Counted from the first letter of the stretch, positions 12,160 through 22,969 are shown. The stretch is DNA of 64,000 bases from Muscardinus avellanarius (GCA_963383645.1 OY726569.1:75120635-75184634), one strand, 5' to 3'. Made by a program: numbers and translations. The notes: generated from the sequence alone by a model not told the origin.

Positions 12160-12325
12160 GTTTCAGAGCTTGGATTTTTAAGTCATACAGAACTTGATCC
12201 AGTTCCTAAACCTGTCCACAGAGTTGTGTGCTGTAATAGGATGTCCCCGTGTATAAAATGGGGACAATAACTATTTCCTTTCTTCTTAATTAGGAGATAA
12301 GAAAAGTACTTAGTTTGGGAACACA
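12160..12325 (+). mobile_element. MIR (ancient tRNA-derived SINE)
   Basis: Retains the MIR order: AGAGCTTGGATT, then a region ending in TATAAAATGGGGACAATAACTA, then AAGTACTTAG. The core is divergent, as expected for an insertion older than the placental radiation. Confidence 0.65.
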
Positions 12326-12329
12326 TGAT

Positions 12330-12730
12330 AGGCAATCTATCAATCATGAGTAATGTGAATAGTAAAGGAGAATCAAGCCTGAGTAAAGGCTTTCTAGAGG
12401 TGGTGGCTCTCAAATTGAGTCTTAAACTAGTAACTAGAAAAAGGAAAGTATTAAGATGGAACCTTAGGGAAAGACAAAGTTTCCATAACACTGAAGATTC
12501 CCCATAATCCAATACCTTCTTATATTAGCAAACTCTTCTCCCATAAATCTTCTAAATGAAATATCCCTTCTACCCAGACTGATTTACCCACTGATCCAGG
12601 AAAATGTTTTGCTGACTTTCTTTTTTGTATTACTGCTAAGGCCATACCCTGCCTTGACCCTTATACTAAACTAAACCTTGCCCACTCTTTAGGACCAACT
12701 TAAGTGCAACCTTTTAAAAACTGATCACAC
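12330..12730 (+). other. No recognisable feature
   Basis: Unique-looking intronic sequence; the short frames on both strands have no protein character I recognise. Confidence 0.4.
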
Positions 12731-12732
12731 TG

Positions 12733-12965
12733 GAAGCTGGGCATGGTGCACACTTGGAATCCCAGTGCTTATGAGGCTGCAACAGGAGGATTGCAGGTTC
12801 AAGACCAGTCTCAGCAACTTCACTCAGAAACTTAGTAAAACCCTTTCTCAAAATAAAAGAGGGCTGCGGGAATACCTCAGAAGTAGAATGGCCTCAGGTT
12901 CAATTCCTAGTAACACACAATCTCCCTCCCTCCCTCTCTCCCATCCCCCCCCCCCCACACACACA
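12733..12965 (+). mobile_element. Dimeric B1-ID SINE followed by a C-run and (CA)n
   Basis: AAGCTGGGCATGGTGCACAC left arm, degenerate right arm ending near 12925, then a CCCT-rich stretch, a C-run and a short CA repeat. CACACTGG on both sides may be the target-site duplication. Confidence 0.85.
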
Positions 12966-12969
12966 CTGG

Positions 12970-13490
12970 TCCTTAGTGCCATTCTTTGACTCTTCCAGTA
13001 TGAGATCAGATCATCATGCTCTTTCAACAGTGCTTCTTCACTTTGTCCCTCATGGTCTGTATCTACCCACTTTTACTTTTTGCATGTGAACATCATGTCT
13101 TTATTGGATTGCACATTCCATGAAGGGCCAGTTTGTATACAGGGTCAATAAGGCAAGGATATAGCACTTAAGTGTCAGATCTATTTGACAGATGAAAGAG
13201 GCAACAAATCAGAAAACTCTTAGCAACAGGCTCAGGGTTAAGCCCAAAGCACATGATTGGTCTGTAAAAGCTCAATGCTTCTACTTAATGAGGCTTCTTG
13301 CTTTTTAATTCTCACTTTGCTATGCTCTCAGCTCTATCAAGAGTAAACTATAAAAACTTTCCACTGTGGATCATATTATTCATTTAAGAAACTCACATCT
13401 TTCTGGGAATAAGGCATAATGTAACAAAATAAAGCCTAGGAGAAAGGTCAACAGTCAACCTCTTAGGCTAGGCAGGGCTACTATGGTGGG
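12970..13490 (+). other. No recognisable feature
   Basis: Intronic sequence without coding or repeat signals that I can support. Confidence 0.4.
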
Positions 13491-13494
13491 AGCA

Positions 13495-13735
13495 GCAGAA
13501 TCAACAGACCTGGAGTAAAATCCTTTGAAACTTACTGGCCTTAGTTCTTGGGCAAGTCCTTAATCTTTCTGAGACAAATTCTTCATCTAATAGCATGCAT
13601 TAAACACTTATCACTAAAGGTTGCTGTGAAGATTCAATGAATGTGTGTGTATAATATATATATGTATGTGTATGATATAAATATACTATAAACATATATA
13701 GTAACTAGCACACTAAAGACAATACTTACTAAAAC
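13495..13735 (+). mobile_element. MIR element
   Basis: AGCAGAATCAACAGACCTGG, TTGGGCAAGTCCTTAATCTT and GTTGCTGTGAAGATTCAATG follow the MIR consensus order; a short TA/TG-rich stretch (13643-13700) lies within its 3' part. Confidence 0.75.
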
Positions 13736-13810
13736 ATTTTACCAACCATCCCTTCCTCTGCAAGGCCTTTAAAGGAAAGAAGAAAACTGAGATTCTTCTC
13801 TTTCATTTCT

Positions 13811-14237
13811 TTTTTTTTTTTTTTTTTTTTTTGCGGGTCTGAGGATGGAACCTAGGGACATTTGACCTCCGAGCTACACCCCCTGCCCTATTTTTTATTC
13901 TTTTTTTTTTTTTTTTGGTGGTGGTACTAGGGGTGGAACCCAGAGGCTTTCTACCTCCGGGCTATACTCCCAGACCTATTTTATATTTTATTTGGAAACA
14001 GGGTCTCACTAAGTAGCGGAGGCTAGCTTCGAACCTGTGCGATCCTCCTGTCTCAGCCTCCCAAGCGCAGGGATTACAAGCATGCACCACCATGCCCGGC
14101 TTTATTCTTTATTTTTTAAACAGGATCTCACTAAGTTGGGCTTCACTAAGTAGTTGAGACTGTTCGCGAACCGCGATCCTCCAGTCTCAGCCTCCCAAAT
14201 GCTGGGATTACAAGCGTGTGCCACCAACACCCGGCCA
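13811..14237 (-). mobile_element. Dimeric SINE, outer member of a nested pair
   Basis: Antisense copy of the GCGGGTCTG...GATGGAACC variant, split at 13901-14100 by a second SINE. The perfect 15-base duplication TTCTCTTTCATTTCT is at 13796-13810 and 14238-14252. Confidence 0.93.
13901..14100 (-). mobile_element. Dimeric SINE nested inside another SINE
   Basis: Complete antisense unit from its T-run (GGTGGTGGTACTAGGGG) to CCATGCCCGGC. TTTATTCTTT repeats at both edges and is the likely target-site duplication. This insertion is younger than its host SINE. Confidence 0.92.
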
Positions 14238-14252
14238 TTCTCTTTCATTTCT

Positions 14253-15055
14253 AAAGATGGCATATAAGGAACAATTTGCTGAAAGCCTTTAGGCCTGAAC
14301 ACAGGAATCCTAATACTCCCCAGTGTGCAGTAGAGTTGCCTTTATGGCCAATATCTACCAGTTACACCAAAGAAAACATAGTCTTGTATTTCTTACAGTA
14401 ACTGAGTCTTCCCAATATTAAGAACTTTCAATTTGATAAAAAAAAAAAGTGAGAGCCTTATACTGTAAACAAGCTGAACTTCCACAGAAAGAAATAGACG
14501 TTTTGTAAAGGATAAAATATGAACTATTCATTCAATGCTTGAAGGCACTTGAGACTGTACCTATCTTTGACAACTCTTTAGTTTCCACATGTTAGTCCAA
14601 AATGGAAGGAATCACTTAAAATATGTGGAGTAGGCCAAACAATAATGAGCTCTTGGAAATGGAAGAGACCTCTGAAGTCATCCAGATTAAGCCTCTCCTT
14701 ACATAACTGAGGAAATAGGCACAGGACAGATGCCAGGCTACATGCCAACTTTCTTTTTATCTCCTCATTCATTTTATTGTTATAATTTTTCCATAATTTT
14801 ATTTTTTCCCTTGCAATAAACAGGATCAAACAGACTATGTTTATTTGCTTTGTCAGATGGGCCTAAACATAAAAATATACAAAACTCTTGGCCCTGATAA
14901 AACACTTATAAAACAGGGCAACAGTATAACATATTCTTATAGTTACCTGCAATACTCAGTTCCAAAGTAGGTAGCTGTACAAAGCCAGTGTGCCAATGCT
15001 GCCTGATTAACATAAACACATAAACACAGACCCTAATGGGACTACCAAAATTACA
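14253..15055 (+). other. No gene; possible old repeat at 14640-14740
   Basis: Mostly unique-looking sequence. The stretch GGAAGAGACCTCTGAAGTCA...GAGGAAATAGGCACAGG resembles an ancient mammalian interspersed repeat, but I cannot assign a family. Confidence 0.35.
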
Positions 15056-15059
15056 TACA

Positions 15060-15300
15060 ATGGGACCAAACACACACTGCAGGCAATGTTCTACATATTT
15101 TAGAGATTAACTCATTTCACTCTCAAAATGCCAAGAAGTATATTCTATAACAATCCTCATTTTACAGATGAAAAACTAAGACTTACATCAGTTAAATTAC
15201 TCATCCAATAAATATTTTTAAAACTATTAAGATGTTAGATACGAGACCTGGCCTAAGGTAGTGTAATCCTAAATCTAATGCTCTTGATGAGTAAACTAAA
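15060..15300 (-). mobile_element. MIR element
   Basis: Antisense MIR features: TTAACTCATTTCACTCTC, AATCCTCATTTTACAGATGA, GAGACCTGGCCTAAG. Decayed but in the right order. Confidence 0.65.
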
Positions 15301-15780
15301 GAGCCTTAAAGATGCAAAGACGCCAATATGTTGTAATGTCAAGAGTCCAGTCTAATGAAGTGTCTAGTGGAAAAGGCCAGCAGGGTTAAGGACTTGGCCG
15401 TATCCGAATCACGTGAAGTTATTTGTTTGTTTGAATATATATTAAATCTAAATCCCTAAAGAGAGGACCTAGGAATTATCATTTAAAAAAAAATTTTTAA
15501 GTGCGAAAGTAGAAACAACAAAAAAGCTCTGAATAATTCTGGGGCAGAATCAATTTTGGATACTTCTGTAGATCTGAGGTCTCTTTCTGCTTTAACATTC
15601 TGGTTGACACCGTGTGAATATCCCACAAATCAAAGGGGAGAGGGAGGGAGCCTAGCACCGTGAAACTAGTGAGCTATGTGCTTAGAGTCCACAAACTTAT
15701 GCTCCCAGTTTTACTAGACAGTCCCTCACAGAAACCGGAATCGAGCAGGCAAGGAAAGGTGTGGTGTCCACAATCTGCAG
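15301..15780 (+). other. No gene; possible DNA-transposon scrap
   Basis: GAATCACGTGAAGTTA and GGACCTAGGAATTATCATTT faintly recall MER5-type elements, but the match is too weak to annotate. Nothing else seen. Confidence 0.3.
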
Positions 15781-15939
15781 GTTAAAAAACAAGTATTTTT
15801 CTAGTCTTGTGTAGTACCATTAACTGAAAGAACCCCTCGCGTGGTAATCCGATGAGATGATGAAGCGCAGTCCTCAAACCCGTCATCTGGCGAAGGCTAG
15901 ATGCTAAAAGATAGTTTCTAGGTGCCCGAATGCGTGCCA

Positions 15940-16325
15940 GGAGACCTCTTTGTTGGGGCCTGCCGAAGCCAGGTAAATCCAGCTCGGCAAAACAAATGTC
16001 CCCTCTGCGAGTCCCCGGCTCAAGTCCCCACGTACCTGAGGGTCCTCTAGTAAGACTGATCTCTTCCTCCGTGACCAAATAATCCACCCTTCCGTTCATG
16101 GTCGGCCGTTCGCGGGACTTGCAGCTCGGTCGGCTGGCGCTACGCACAGGTGAAGGTGAATCCGGCTCGCAGCCCGACCCGAGGGCACCCTTTCGGTTTC
16201 CACAGCCTGCGTAGCGGAAGCGGAAGCGGAAGCCGGGCGCGGACGCGCTTGGGACGCTGGGAGCCGGGGTGCTACGTATACAGGGGGCGGGGCTTGCCTC
16301 GGCCTCAGCCCGCCCCCCCCCCCCA
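15940..16325 (-). promoter_or_regulatory. SYNJ2BP: CpG-rich promoter of SYNJ2BP
   Basis: A locally GC- and CpG-rich block in an AT-rich region, centred on the SYNJ2BP start codon. Upstream of the gene (rightwards) are three consecutive CGGAAG hexamers at 16215-16232, an ETS/GABP-type core, and a GC box GGGGGCGGGGC at 16283-16293. There is no TATA box, as is usual for a housekeeping promoter. The island is cut short on the right by a C-run and an inserted SINE, so a distal part of the original promoter may be displaced. The transcription start is inferred to lie between about 16100 and 16280. Confidence 0.75.
16036..16099 (-). CDS. SYNJ2BP: SYNJ2BP first coding exon (synaptojanin-2-binding protein / OMP25)
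   Basis: Reading leftwards from the ATG at 16099-16097, the exon encodes MNGRVDYLVTEEEISLTRGPS plus the first base of the next codon, and ends at a strong 5' splice donor (CAG|GTACGT; GT at 16035-16034). I recognise this as the N-terminus of SYNJ2BP, a small outer-mitochondrial-membrane protein with one PDZ domain and a C-terminal anchor. It binds synaptojanin-2 and other PDZ ligands. The PDZ domain starts right after this exon, and exon 2 is not in the window, so bases 1-16035 are inferred to be intron 1. The context CGACCATGA is an acceptable Kozak site. The longer open frame through the donor (to 15782) is read-through into the intron. SYNJ2BP next to ADAM21/ADAM20 is the known mammalian gene order. 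Confidence 0.85.
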
Positions 16326-16720
16326 TGCCAGTGCTGGGGAGGCCCGAACAGGAGGATCGCAGGCTCAAGGCCAGCCTTAGCAACTTAACGAGACCCTGTT
16401 TCAAAATTTAAAAATATAAAAAAGGGCTGGGAAGCCGGGCGTGGTAGCACACGCTTGTAAGCCCAGCATTTGGGAGGGTGAGACAGGAGGATCATGGTTC
16501 GCGGCCAGCCTCAGCTACTTAGTGAGACCCTCTGCAACTCAGTGAGACCCTGTTTCAAAATAAAGAACAAAAAAATAGGGCCGGGAGTGTAGTTCGGAGG
16601 TAGAATGCTCTTCGTTTCCATCCTCAGTACCGCAAAAAAAAAAAAAAAAAAAGGGCTGGGGGTGTAGCAAGGAGGTGAGTGTCCCTCAGTTCAGTCCCTG
16701 GTTAGCCCCCCCCACCCAAG
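16325..16720 (+). mobile_element. Dimeric SINE, outer member of a nested pair
   Basis: A 5'-shortened left arm (GGAGGCCCGAACAGGAGGAT) up to about 16431 resumes after the inner SINE at about 16652 with GGGCTGGGGGTGTAGCAAGG and ends in a C-rich stretch. It abuts the SYNJ2BP CpG island. Confidence 0.88.
16434..16646 (+). mobile_element. Dimeric SINE nested inside another SINE
   Basis: GCCGGGCGTGGTAGCACACG to TCAGTACCGC plus A-tail. The duplication AAAAAAGGGCTGGG at 16418-16431 and 16647-16660 comes from the internal A-run/ID junction of the host SINE. Confidence 0.93.
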
Positions 16721-16724
16721 AAAT

Positions 16725-17655
16725 AGCAAACTCAGGTGACCCTGGAAGCAGGTACAATTGTACTTTACTGTTGAAAGCAAGTGGGAAGATGGAAGCAGAG
16801 GAAGACTAGTAAAGTTAGGGAAGTCAATTGATATCATCAAGAACAAATTTAAAATTAAATCTCATGCCATTTTAGGAAATCTCCACAAATGGAGGAAGGG
16901 AACCTAAGGTAAGAAGGCTTACTATGTATAAGCATCAAACCAGATTAGGATGGGCATCACAGGCAATCTACTAATGAGACTGCAAAGCGGGACTGAAATT
17001 GCACCTTTTATGTAGCCAAGCAGGTGCAATCCATTACATGCATATTCTCATATAAGAGGAAGGCTTGACAAGCACCCTTTGCTATCCATTCTTTGGCTGT
17101 TTACTGTTGGAGTGACCATCTGTGTTAAATCGCCATATCCAAAGGAAAAACATACCCTTTCTGGAGAAGGGGGACATAACTGAGTGATATTAGCTATTTA
17201 AAGGTTGTTGAAATGACTCAATGAAGTGAATTTTTTCAGAATTATATAACTACTTAAAACTCAATCAGATTTATCGACTTTCACTTCCCAGTCCTCTATA
17301 TATGTTGGTTGGTTGGATGAGTTAATAAAATGATCATCATAAAAAGCAAAGAAAAAAATAAAAGATATGAGTGACATTTAAATGCCAAGAGAAAAGAGAT
17401 CGAATAGAAAAAGGAAGTCAAGATATCATCAATAAAAAGATATGGAAGAAAAAACCCACAAATTTTCTTATACATTACTAGGGGTGGGGGATCATTACTC
17501 TACCTGGGAAAATTGTCGTTTCAATCTGAGCACACAGCTTCAAAGGAGACACACAAGGCACTGAAAGACAAAAAGATTATTAAATAAGATCAAGAGATCT
17601 TACTAATAAATGCATTTGACAAATGGAACATGTAAATTACCTTTATAGTATAGTT
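16725..17655 (+). other. No recognisable feature upstream of the SYNJ2BP promoter
   Basis: Unique-looking AT-rich sequence. I see no coding potential, RNA gene or clear repeat. Confidence 0.4.
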
Positions 17656-17659
17656 TTTG

Positions 17660-18075
17660 TTGTTTGTTTGCAGTATTGGGGATTGAACGTAGGGTCGTTC
17701 TACCATTTAGCACATCTCCAACCTTTTGTATGTGGGGTGAGGGGTGGGCATTGGGAAATGAACCCAAGGGCATTCTACCTCCAAACTACACCCCAGCTCT
17801 TTGGTGATGGTGGTGGGTGTGGTGGGGGTGGTTTGAGCCAGGGTCTTACTGAGTTGCTGAAAGTCTTAATATATTTCTGAGACTGCGTTTGAACTTGTGA
17901 TCTCTTACGTCAGCCTCCCAAGTACTGGAATTTCAAATGTGTATCACACTCAGCTCCCAACCCTTCTTATTTTTGTGACAAGGTCTTGTTAAATTGCCTA
18001 GTCTGACCTCCAACTTATAATCCTCCTGTCGCAGCCTCCTAAATAGTTGGGATTATAGGTGCATACAATGAATGC
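17660..18075 (-). mobile_element. Cluster of old antisense SINE pieces
   Basis: An ID-like piece at about 17668-17725, a diverged dimeric SINE at about 17745-17956 (AGCCTCCCAAGTACTGGAAT), and a B1-like piece at 17958-18075 (TCCTCCTGTCGCAGCCTCCT) lie side by side in the same orientation. All are more diverged than the other SINEs here. Confidence 0.7.
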
Positions 18076-18079
18076 CTAC

Positions 18080-19335
18080 CATTCCCAGAACAGAAATGTA
18101 ATTTTTAAGAATGAAGAAGCTTAATGTGTAGGAAGACAGAAGATAGGAAATACGAGTTGCCACTTGAGAAAACGATTAAGAAAAAGTGTGGAATTACGAT
18201 AGCAATGAGCCTATTTGGGGACTAGAGAATGGAGCATAGAGTCTATGAGTGTTGACACTGAAAAAATAGGCTGAAATGGGTCATGAAGGAGGACCAGGTC
18301 AGAAGTATATTCTTCATTCTTACATGCAAATGGAATTGTATTTCTCTCACACTAAAGTACTCTAGAGCTAGATAGTCTAGGGCTGACAGGAAGGCTCCTT
18401 AGTCACAAGGGGCCCAGATCTTTCCATCTTTCTGTTCCATCTTCAGTCCCCATCCGTGAAGTATGGCCATTGAATTATGGTCCATTGCTGTAAGAATATA
18501 AAATCTTTATGTCAACCAAGTTGGCCAGACAGCAGCCATTTTAATTAAGACCATCATTTTAGTTCATATAACTTTTGGTTTCCTGGAATCTTGTTTAATT
18601 TCTCTGACAAATGGCAAAAGTCAAAACCTCCACCAGTCTTTAAATTATCCATTTGCACAGAGTAGTGAACCCAAGCTCTCACCAATCAGGGCAAGGGTCA
18701 AGATCATGTCAAGGATAAAACCCAAGAGGACTTCCCGCACCCTACACTTATTAGCAGACTTTTGTCCATTGCATAACTTTCTAAAGAAGTAAAAAATAAA
18801 AATAAAAAATTTGCCTTTCTGAGTGACTTTCAAGTGTTTGTTTTGGTTGCTGATCTTCATTTGCAGCTGTTAAGATGACTTTTGGAACTTCAGCCACATT
18901 CCAAGAAGGTAGTAGAGCAAAGGCATACAAAACCATCTGGAAATTCCATTCATTTATATCTTGTTGGCCAGAAACCTAGGCAGATGGTTATACTTAACTA
19001 TAAGGGAAACCTACTCTAAGTTATATTTTACTGGGTCAGAAACATTCCAACTAAAAAACGCAAGATTATTATTAACTGAAGAAGGAAGAATAGATATGGG
19101 AAGCCATTGTCTATACAAACTTTTGTTAGTTATCACCTTGATTATATAAAGGTATGGAATTTGACGGCAAGTGTAATCTACCATCTATAAGTTCAGAGGA
19201 AACCTTGACGCACCTTTATTCACACCTTGCTCTATTTTTGCACATTTCATGTCATACATTTACTTTATCTTTCTAATCTCTTGTCTGCTTTGCCTCCCAC
19301 TACCTTAATATTTTAATCTATCAGTTTTTATTTTC
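18080..19335 (+). other. No recognisable feature
   Basis: Intergenic sequence between SYNJ2BP and the ADAM cluster. The stretch around 18360-18560 looks like an old repeat, but I cannot name it. No long or protein-like frame. Confidence 0.35.
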
Positions 19336-19339
19336 TTTT

Positions 19340-19531
19340 TTTCTAGTACTGTGGATTAAACACAGAAGCTTTCTACCTCTGGGCTAGACCATAAGCCTCT
19401 TGAAATTTTTTTTATTTTTTATGTTGAAATGGGATCTTGCTAAGTTCCTGAGGTTGGTCTCTAAACTGCAATTTTCCTGTCTCAGCCTCCAAGTACTGTG
19501 ATTACAGATGTGCACCACCATGTATAGCTCC
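19340..19531 (-). mobile_element. Dimeric SINE, diverged
   Basis: Antisense unit from TAGTACTGTGGATTAAACAC to TGTGCACCACCATGTATAGC. Confidence 0.8.
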
Positions 19532-19664
19532 TTTCAGCTTTTGTGATGACAAGTTTATTAATCTATTTACATTTAGGACTTACCCACCTCTCATGTGACT
19601 TGACATTTCTTCCAACTTGATGCTTTCTATCTGACTTCTTTGGTTTCAAACTCTTAAATATTTT

Positions 19665-20140
19665 AACTGTTTTTATTTTTAAATAGTTTTATTGGTGTAT
19701 TGTAGGCTCACATCATAATGTAGTTCAGAGTGATTGTGACATACATGCACCACAGCACTTGGTGAGCTTCCTACTGGCTCCTTTCCCACTGCCCCCCTTC
19801 CCCATACATGATATTGAGATTGGCATTGGTATCCTTACATCTGTACATATAACAAATGCAAGTGTTTCTTTTATTAGTTTTCCAACCCCTCACCACCATC
19901 ACCATTCCCTAGACCACCTCCTTTGCTCCACTGGGGCTTCTCTGCCATTATCTAAAGTCCCACTTGTATCATTATTACTCCCTAGCTTCTGCATGTGAGA
20001 GAAAACATATGACCTTTCGTGTTCTGTGACTGGCTAATCTCACTTAACATAGTATTCTCCAGGTCCATCCATTTTCCTGCAAATGACAAAACTTTTTCCT
20101 TATTGCTGAGTAGAATTCCATTGTATCTGTATCCCAAAAT
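19665..20140 (-). mobile_element. L1 3' end (ORF2 C-terminus and 3'UTR)
   Basis: The antisense reading contains the ORF2 C-terminal phrases CAGGTCCATCCATTTTCCTG and TTGCTGAGTAGAATTCCATT, preceded by a C-rich tract (19787-19806), the complement of the G-rich L1 3'UTR. An ordinary 5'-truncated L1. Confidence 0.75.
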
Positions 20141-20229
20141 TTTTCTAATATTTCTTAGTTGATTAACCTTTCTGATTGATATAAATTTTCACTTTACATG
20201 TTGTTATATTTAATAAGATTAAGTATTTT

Positions 20230-20580
20230 ATTAAATGTCACAGAACCAGTGGTTTAAACAACAGAAATGTATGTTTTGCCGTGCTGGGCATTGGAAGTCC
20301 AAGATCAAGGTGCTCACTAGGTTGGTTTCCTTAGAGGCCTTTCTCCTCGGCTTGTGGATGCCATCTTTTCCTACTGTCTTCAATCACATGATCTTTCCTC
20401 TCTATGTACATATCCAAGCCTGAATTTTCTTATAAGTACATTAGCCATATTGGATTTGGGCCTACCCTAAAGTTAACTTAATTTCTCCTTAAATGTCTTA
20501 TCTCCAAATATGGTTTCTGTCTGAGATACTGGAGGCATATGAATTTTAGGGGCACAAATTCAGCCTATAGCATAGAATAT
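20230..20580 (-). mobile_element. MLT1-like (ERVL-MaLR) LTR
   Basis: Antisense LTR features in order: GGTTTAAACAACAGAAATGT, GGAAGTCCAAGATCAAGGTG, CATATTGGATTTGGGCCTAC, CACAAATTCAGCCTATAGCA. Solo LTR; no internal sequence is attached. Confidence 0.75.
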
Positions 20581-20689
20581 AGTAAAATCACAGATTTCAG
20601 AAGGTAGCACGGTATATCCTTGCCTGGCCTGTTACATGTTGGTTTCATGATGTAACCCTGAGAACAATATTATTTCATTAATTTCCAAG

Positions 20690-20692
<3 letters not shown>

Positions 20693-20736
<44 letters not shown>
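20693..20736 (+). repeat. (TG)n microsatellite
   Basis: About 20 TG dinucleotides at the 3' tail of the adjacent antisense SINE. Confidence 0.95.
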
Positions 20737-20740
<4 letters not shown>

Positions 20741-20939
20741 ACTAGGGATGGAACCCAGTGGATTTCTATCTACGGGCTACACTCCCAGACCCATCTTTTT
20801 TATATTTTATTTTGAAACAGGGTCTCACTAAGTTGCTGAGACCCCCACTAAGTAGCTAAGGCAGGTTTCAAACCTATGTGATCCTCCTGTCTCAGCCTCC
20901 CAAGTGCTGGGATTACAAGTGTGTGTCACCACACCCAGC
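20694..20939 (-). mobile_element. Dimeric SINE with (TG)n tail and 16-base target-site duplication
   Basis: Its tail (on minus) has become the CA/TG repeat. TTAATTTCCAAGTTCT flanks the unit at 20678-20693 and 20940-20955. Confidence 0.93.
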
Positions 20940-20955
20940 TTAATTTCCAAGTTCT

Positions 20956-21340
20956 TAAGGAAAATTGCACTGCAGGCCCTATTAATGACAAAAAGTGTCA
21001 GCAAGGCATTTATAGTTATTTTATTTTCCATCAGCATTTCTGGTTGGCACACTACATTCTTTGATTATATATACACTATCTTTACACGAAATATAATTTA
21101 GTTCTTTGGCTAAATGCCATTAATATGCCAGCCCTCACCTCTCTTCATTTAGGACCTGACATCTGAAAATTAGGATGCCCAATATACACCTTAAGTTATC
21201 ATAATAATGGAATTCCTAATCCATATAATCTCAATTTACAGTATTTGCCCTTCCTCAAATAATTTAATTTACCTAGTTCAAATAAAAATCTAAAGAACAA
21301 TTCTTGATTTCATTCTTTCCCTTCCTGCATACAGCTCATC
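20956..21340 (+). other. No recognisable feature
   Basis: Unique-looking AT-rich sequence between SINEs. Confidence 0.4.
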
Positions 21341-21355
21341 AGAAACTCCAACCCA

Positions 21356-21623
21356 GCCAGGCTCTAGTGACACTGCTTGTTATCCCAGGACTTGGGAGGC
21401 TGAGACAGGAGAATCGGGTTCAGGAGAATCCAGGTTTGCAGACAGCCTCAGCTACTTAGTGAGGCCCTTTGCAACTCAGTGAGACACTGTTTCAACATAA
21501 AGAATAAAAAATAGGGTTGGGGCATAACTTGGAGGTAGAATGCCTCTGGGTTCCAACCCCAGTGCTACCAAAAAAAAAAAAAAAAAAGAAAAGAAAAAGA
21601 AAGAAAAAAGAAAAGGAAAGAAA
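21356..21623 (+). mobile_element. Dimeric SINE with 15-base target-site duplication
   Basis: GCCAGGCTCTAGTGACACTG with a short internal duplication (GAGAATCGGGTTCAGGAGAA). The near-perfect duplication AGAAACTCCA(A/G)CCCA is at 21341-21355 and 21624-21638, just before the ADAM relic. Confidence 0.9.
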
Positions 21624-21644
21624 AGAAACTCCAGCCCAAACAAT

Positions 21645-21909
21645 ACTGGGATGTGATGAAATGCAATTCCAAAGAGGTATGTAACAACAGAAAACAGTGT
21701 TAAGCGCATGTCACCCTCCACGCTTTCCACAGATTTGGAGTCTCGGTCTCTCTCAAAAAAAAAAAAAATTGTCACTGCATGCAAGGATGGAAACCTCCAA
21801 AGTGTAATCAGAAAGGAAGGAGGGTAGTGAGGATAGTCGCCCTGCACCTGGTAGGCAGGAAGGTCTTTCAGTGAGAGGAACTGACAATATAAACTACTTT
21901 GCACTTACA
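21645..21909 (+). pseudogene. ADAM gene 3'-end relic (EGF-like domain to start of membrane segment)
   Basis: The sequence GTGATGAAATGCAATTCC and what follows is nearly the same as bases 26188-26371 of the intact ADAM gene, covering its EGF-like repeat (CNSKGVCNN...CHC...GWKPPKC) and the stalk before the membrane segment. About 70 extra bases ending in an A-run (about 21690-21765) interrupt it at the position where the intact gene has its own A-run. The match stops at about 21909, where L1 5'UTR sequence begins. The ORF is broken and the rest of the gene is missing. It is probably the remains of a third ADAM copy in this cluster, about 4.5 kb from the corresponding part of the intact gene. Confidence 0.88.
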
Positions 21910-22632
21910 AAGGGCTGGGTTTGTCTGACTTCTCAGTCACCATGATTGGGTGGTGTGTGGTGATCTCTGGAGGTCCAACTAGGACTCTGAGCCCCCGGGG
22001 ACTGTCAGCCTTTTTGCCTGATTGGCCCTGAAGGCTGTCTTTAAATCTGCACCTCTGCTATGTCCAATAGCAGACTCCACCCTCACTCTTACAGGGGGGA
22101 GGGGGGATTGGGGGGATTGCAAAGTCTCAGACCCTGGGAGAGTATAGCTTGCTTCAGGAGTCCTGGTGGCCACTCTGGGTGGTCTCCTACAGGAATGGTA
22201 TTCTACAGGAACAGCAGGTTCACTTACAGTATTGTTGAGTGCTGTTCTGGAGCTTTTGAGGGCACGGTGAACTAGGCCCACACTTCTGCAAGTCGTTGCC
22301 TGGCTCTGTTCAGGAAGAGCTGAAGGCTTACAATTCCAAATGAGTGCAGTCACTTATTTCAAGTCCTGGGTCTCTAGCAGTCCTGGCAGTCCCATCTCAG
22401 GGAGGCAAGATGGCACCACCACAGCACCCGGAGCCACAGCCTTTGGAGGTGGGCAAGGAATTTTTCTGCTCTCTGATCAGCCTTCTTTTTTCCCCCTGCT
22501 GCTTTTCAATTGTCTGTGCTCTGTTCAGTTTTATGCTGATTTCTTTTGTCAGACATTGACTAGACGGTGACAGAGATGGAGTGTCAATAGGACTGATACA
22601 TGATGCTTCCTTTGGTTGCCATTTTCCCAAAG
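21910..22632 (-). mobile_element. L1 5'UTR fragment (older subfamily)
   Basis: On the minus strand it begins near 22632 with GGGAAAATGGCAACC, the L1 5' start, and runs through a GC-rich 5'UTR similar to 45000-45655 (shared CAGACTCCACC/CAGACTCTACC, CTGCTCTGGA, CAAGATGG). The 3' portion is missing at the junction with the ADAM relic, so the loss is a deletion and not ordinary 5' truncation. Confidence 0.75.
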
Positions 22633-22782
22633 TCCAACATTTTAAAATCTCATTGAAATAAAAGGATTCCTTGCACACTTCAATTTTTGAAATGGGATTT
22701 TATATCTGAGATGGTATGTATAAAATAGGTGTCTTAACAAAAGTATGTACATGCACTGATCATGGATTTTTTATTTGTTTGG

Positions 22783-22784
<2 letters not shown>

Positions 22785-22832
<48 letters not shown>

Positions 22833-22968
22833 GGGGTTGGAACCCAGAGGTCATCTTTTTCTGATCTACACCACAGTCCTATTTTATTTTTTATTTTGAA
22901 AGAGGTTCTTACTAAGTTGCTGGCCTTGAACCTGAGACTCTCCTATTTCAGACTCCTAAGTACAAGGT
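22785..22968 (-). mobile_element. Dimeric SINE with (TG)n tail
   Basis: About 22 TG units (22784-22828) followed by TACTGGGGTTGGAACCCAGA and a shortened B1-like arm. Confidence 0.85.
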
Positions 22969-22969
22969 T

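Noticed and set aside
15782..16147. 121-codon minus-strand frame
   Set aside because: Only codons within 16099-16036 match SYNJ2BP; the rest is upstream sequence and read-through past a strong splice donor.
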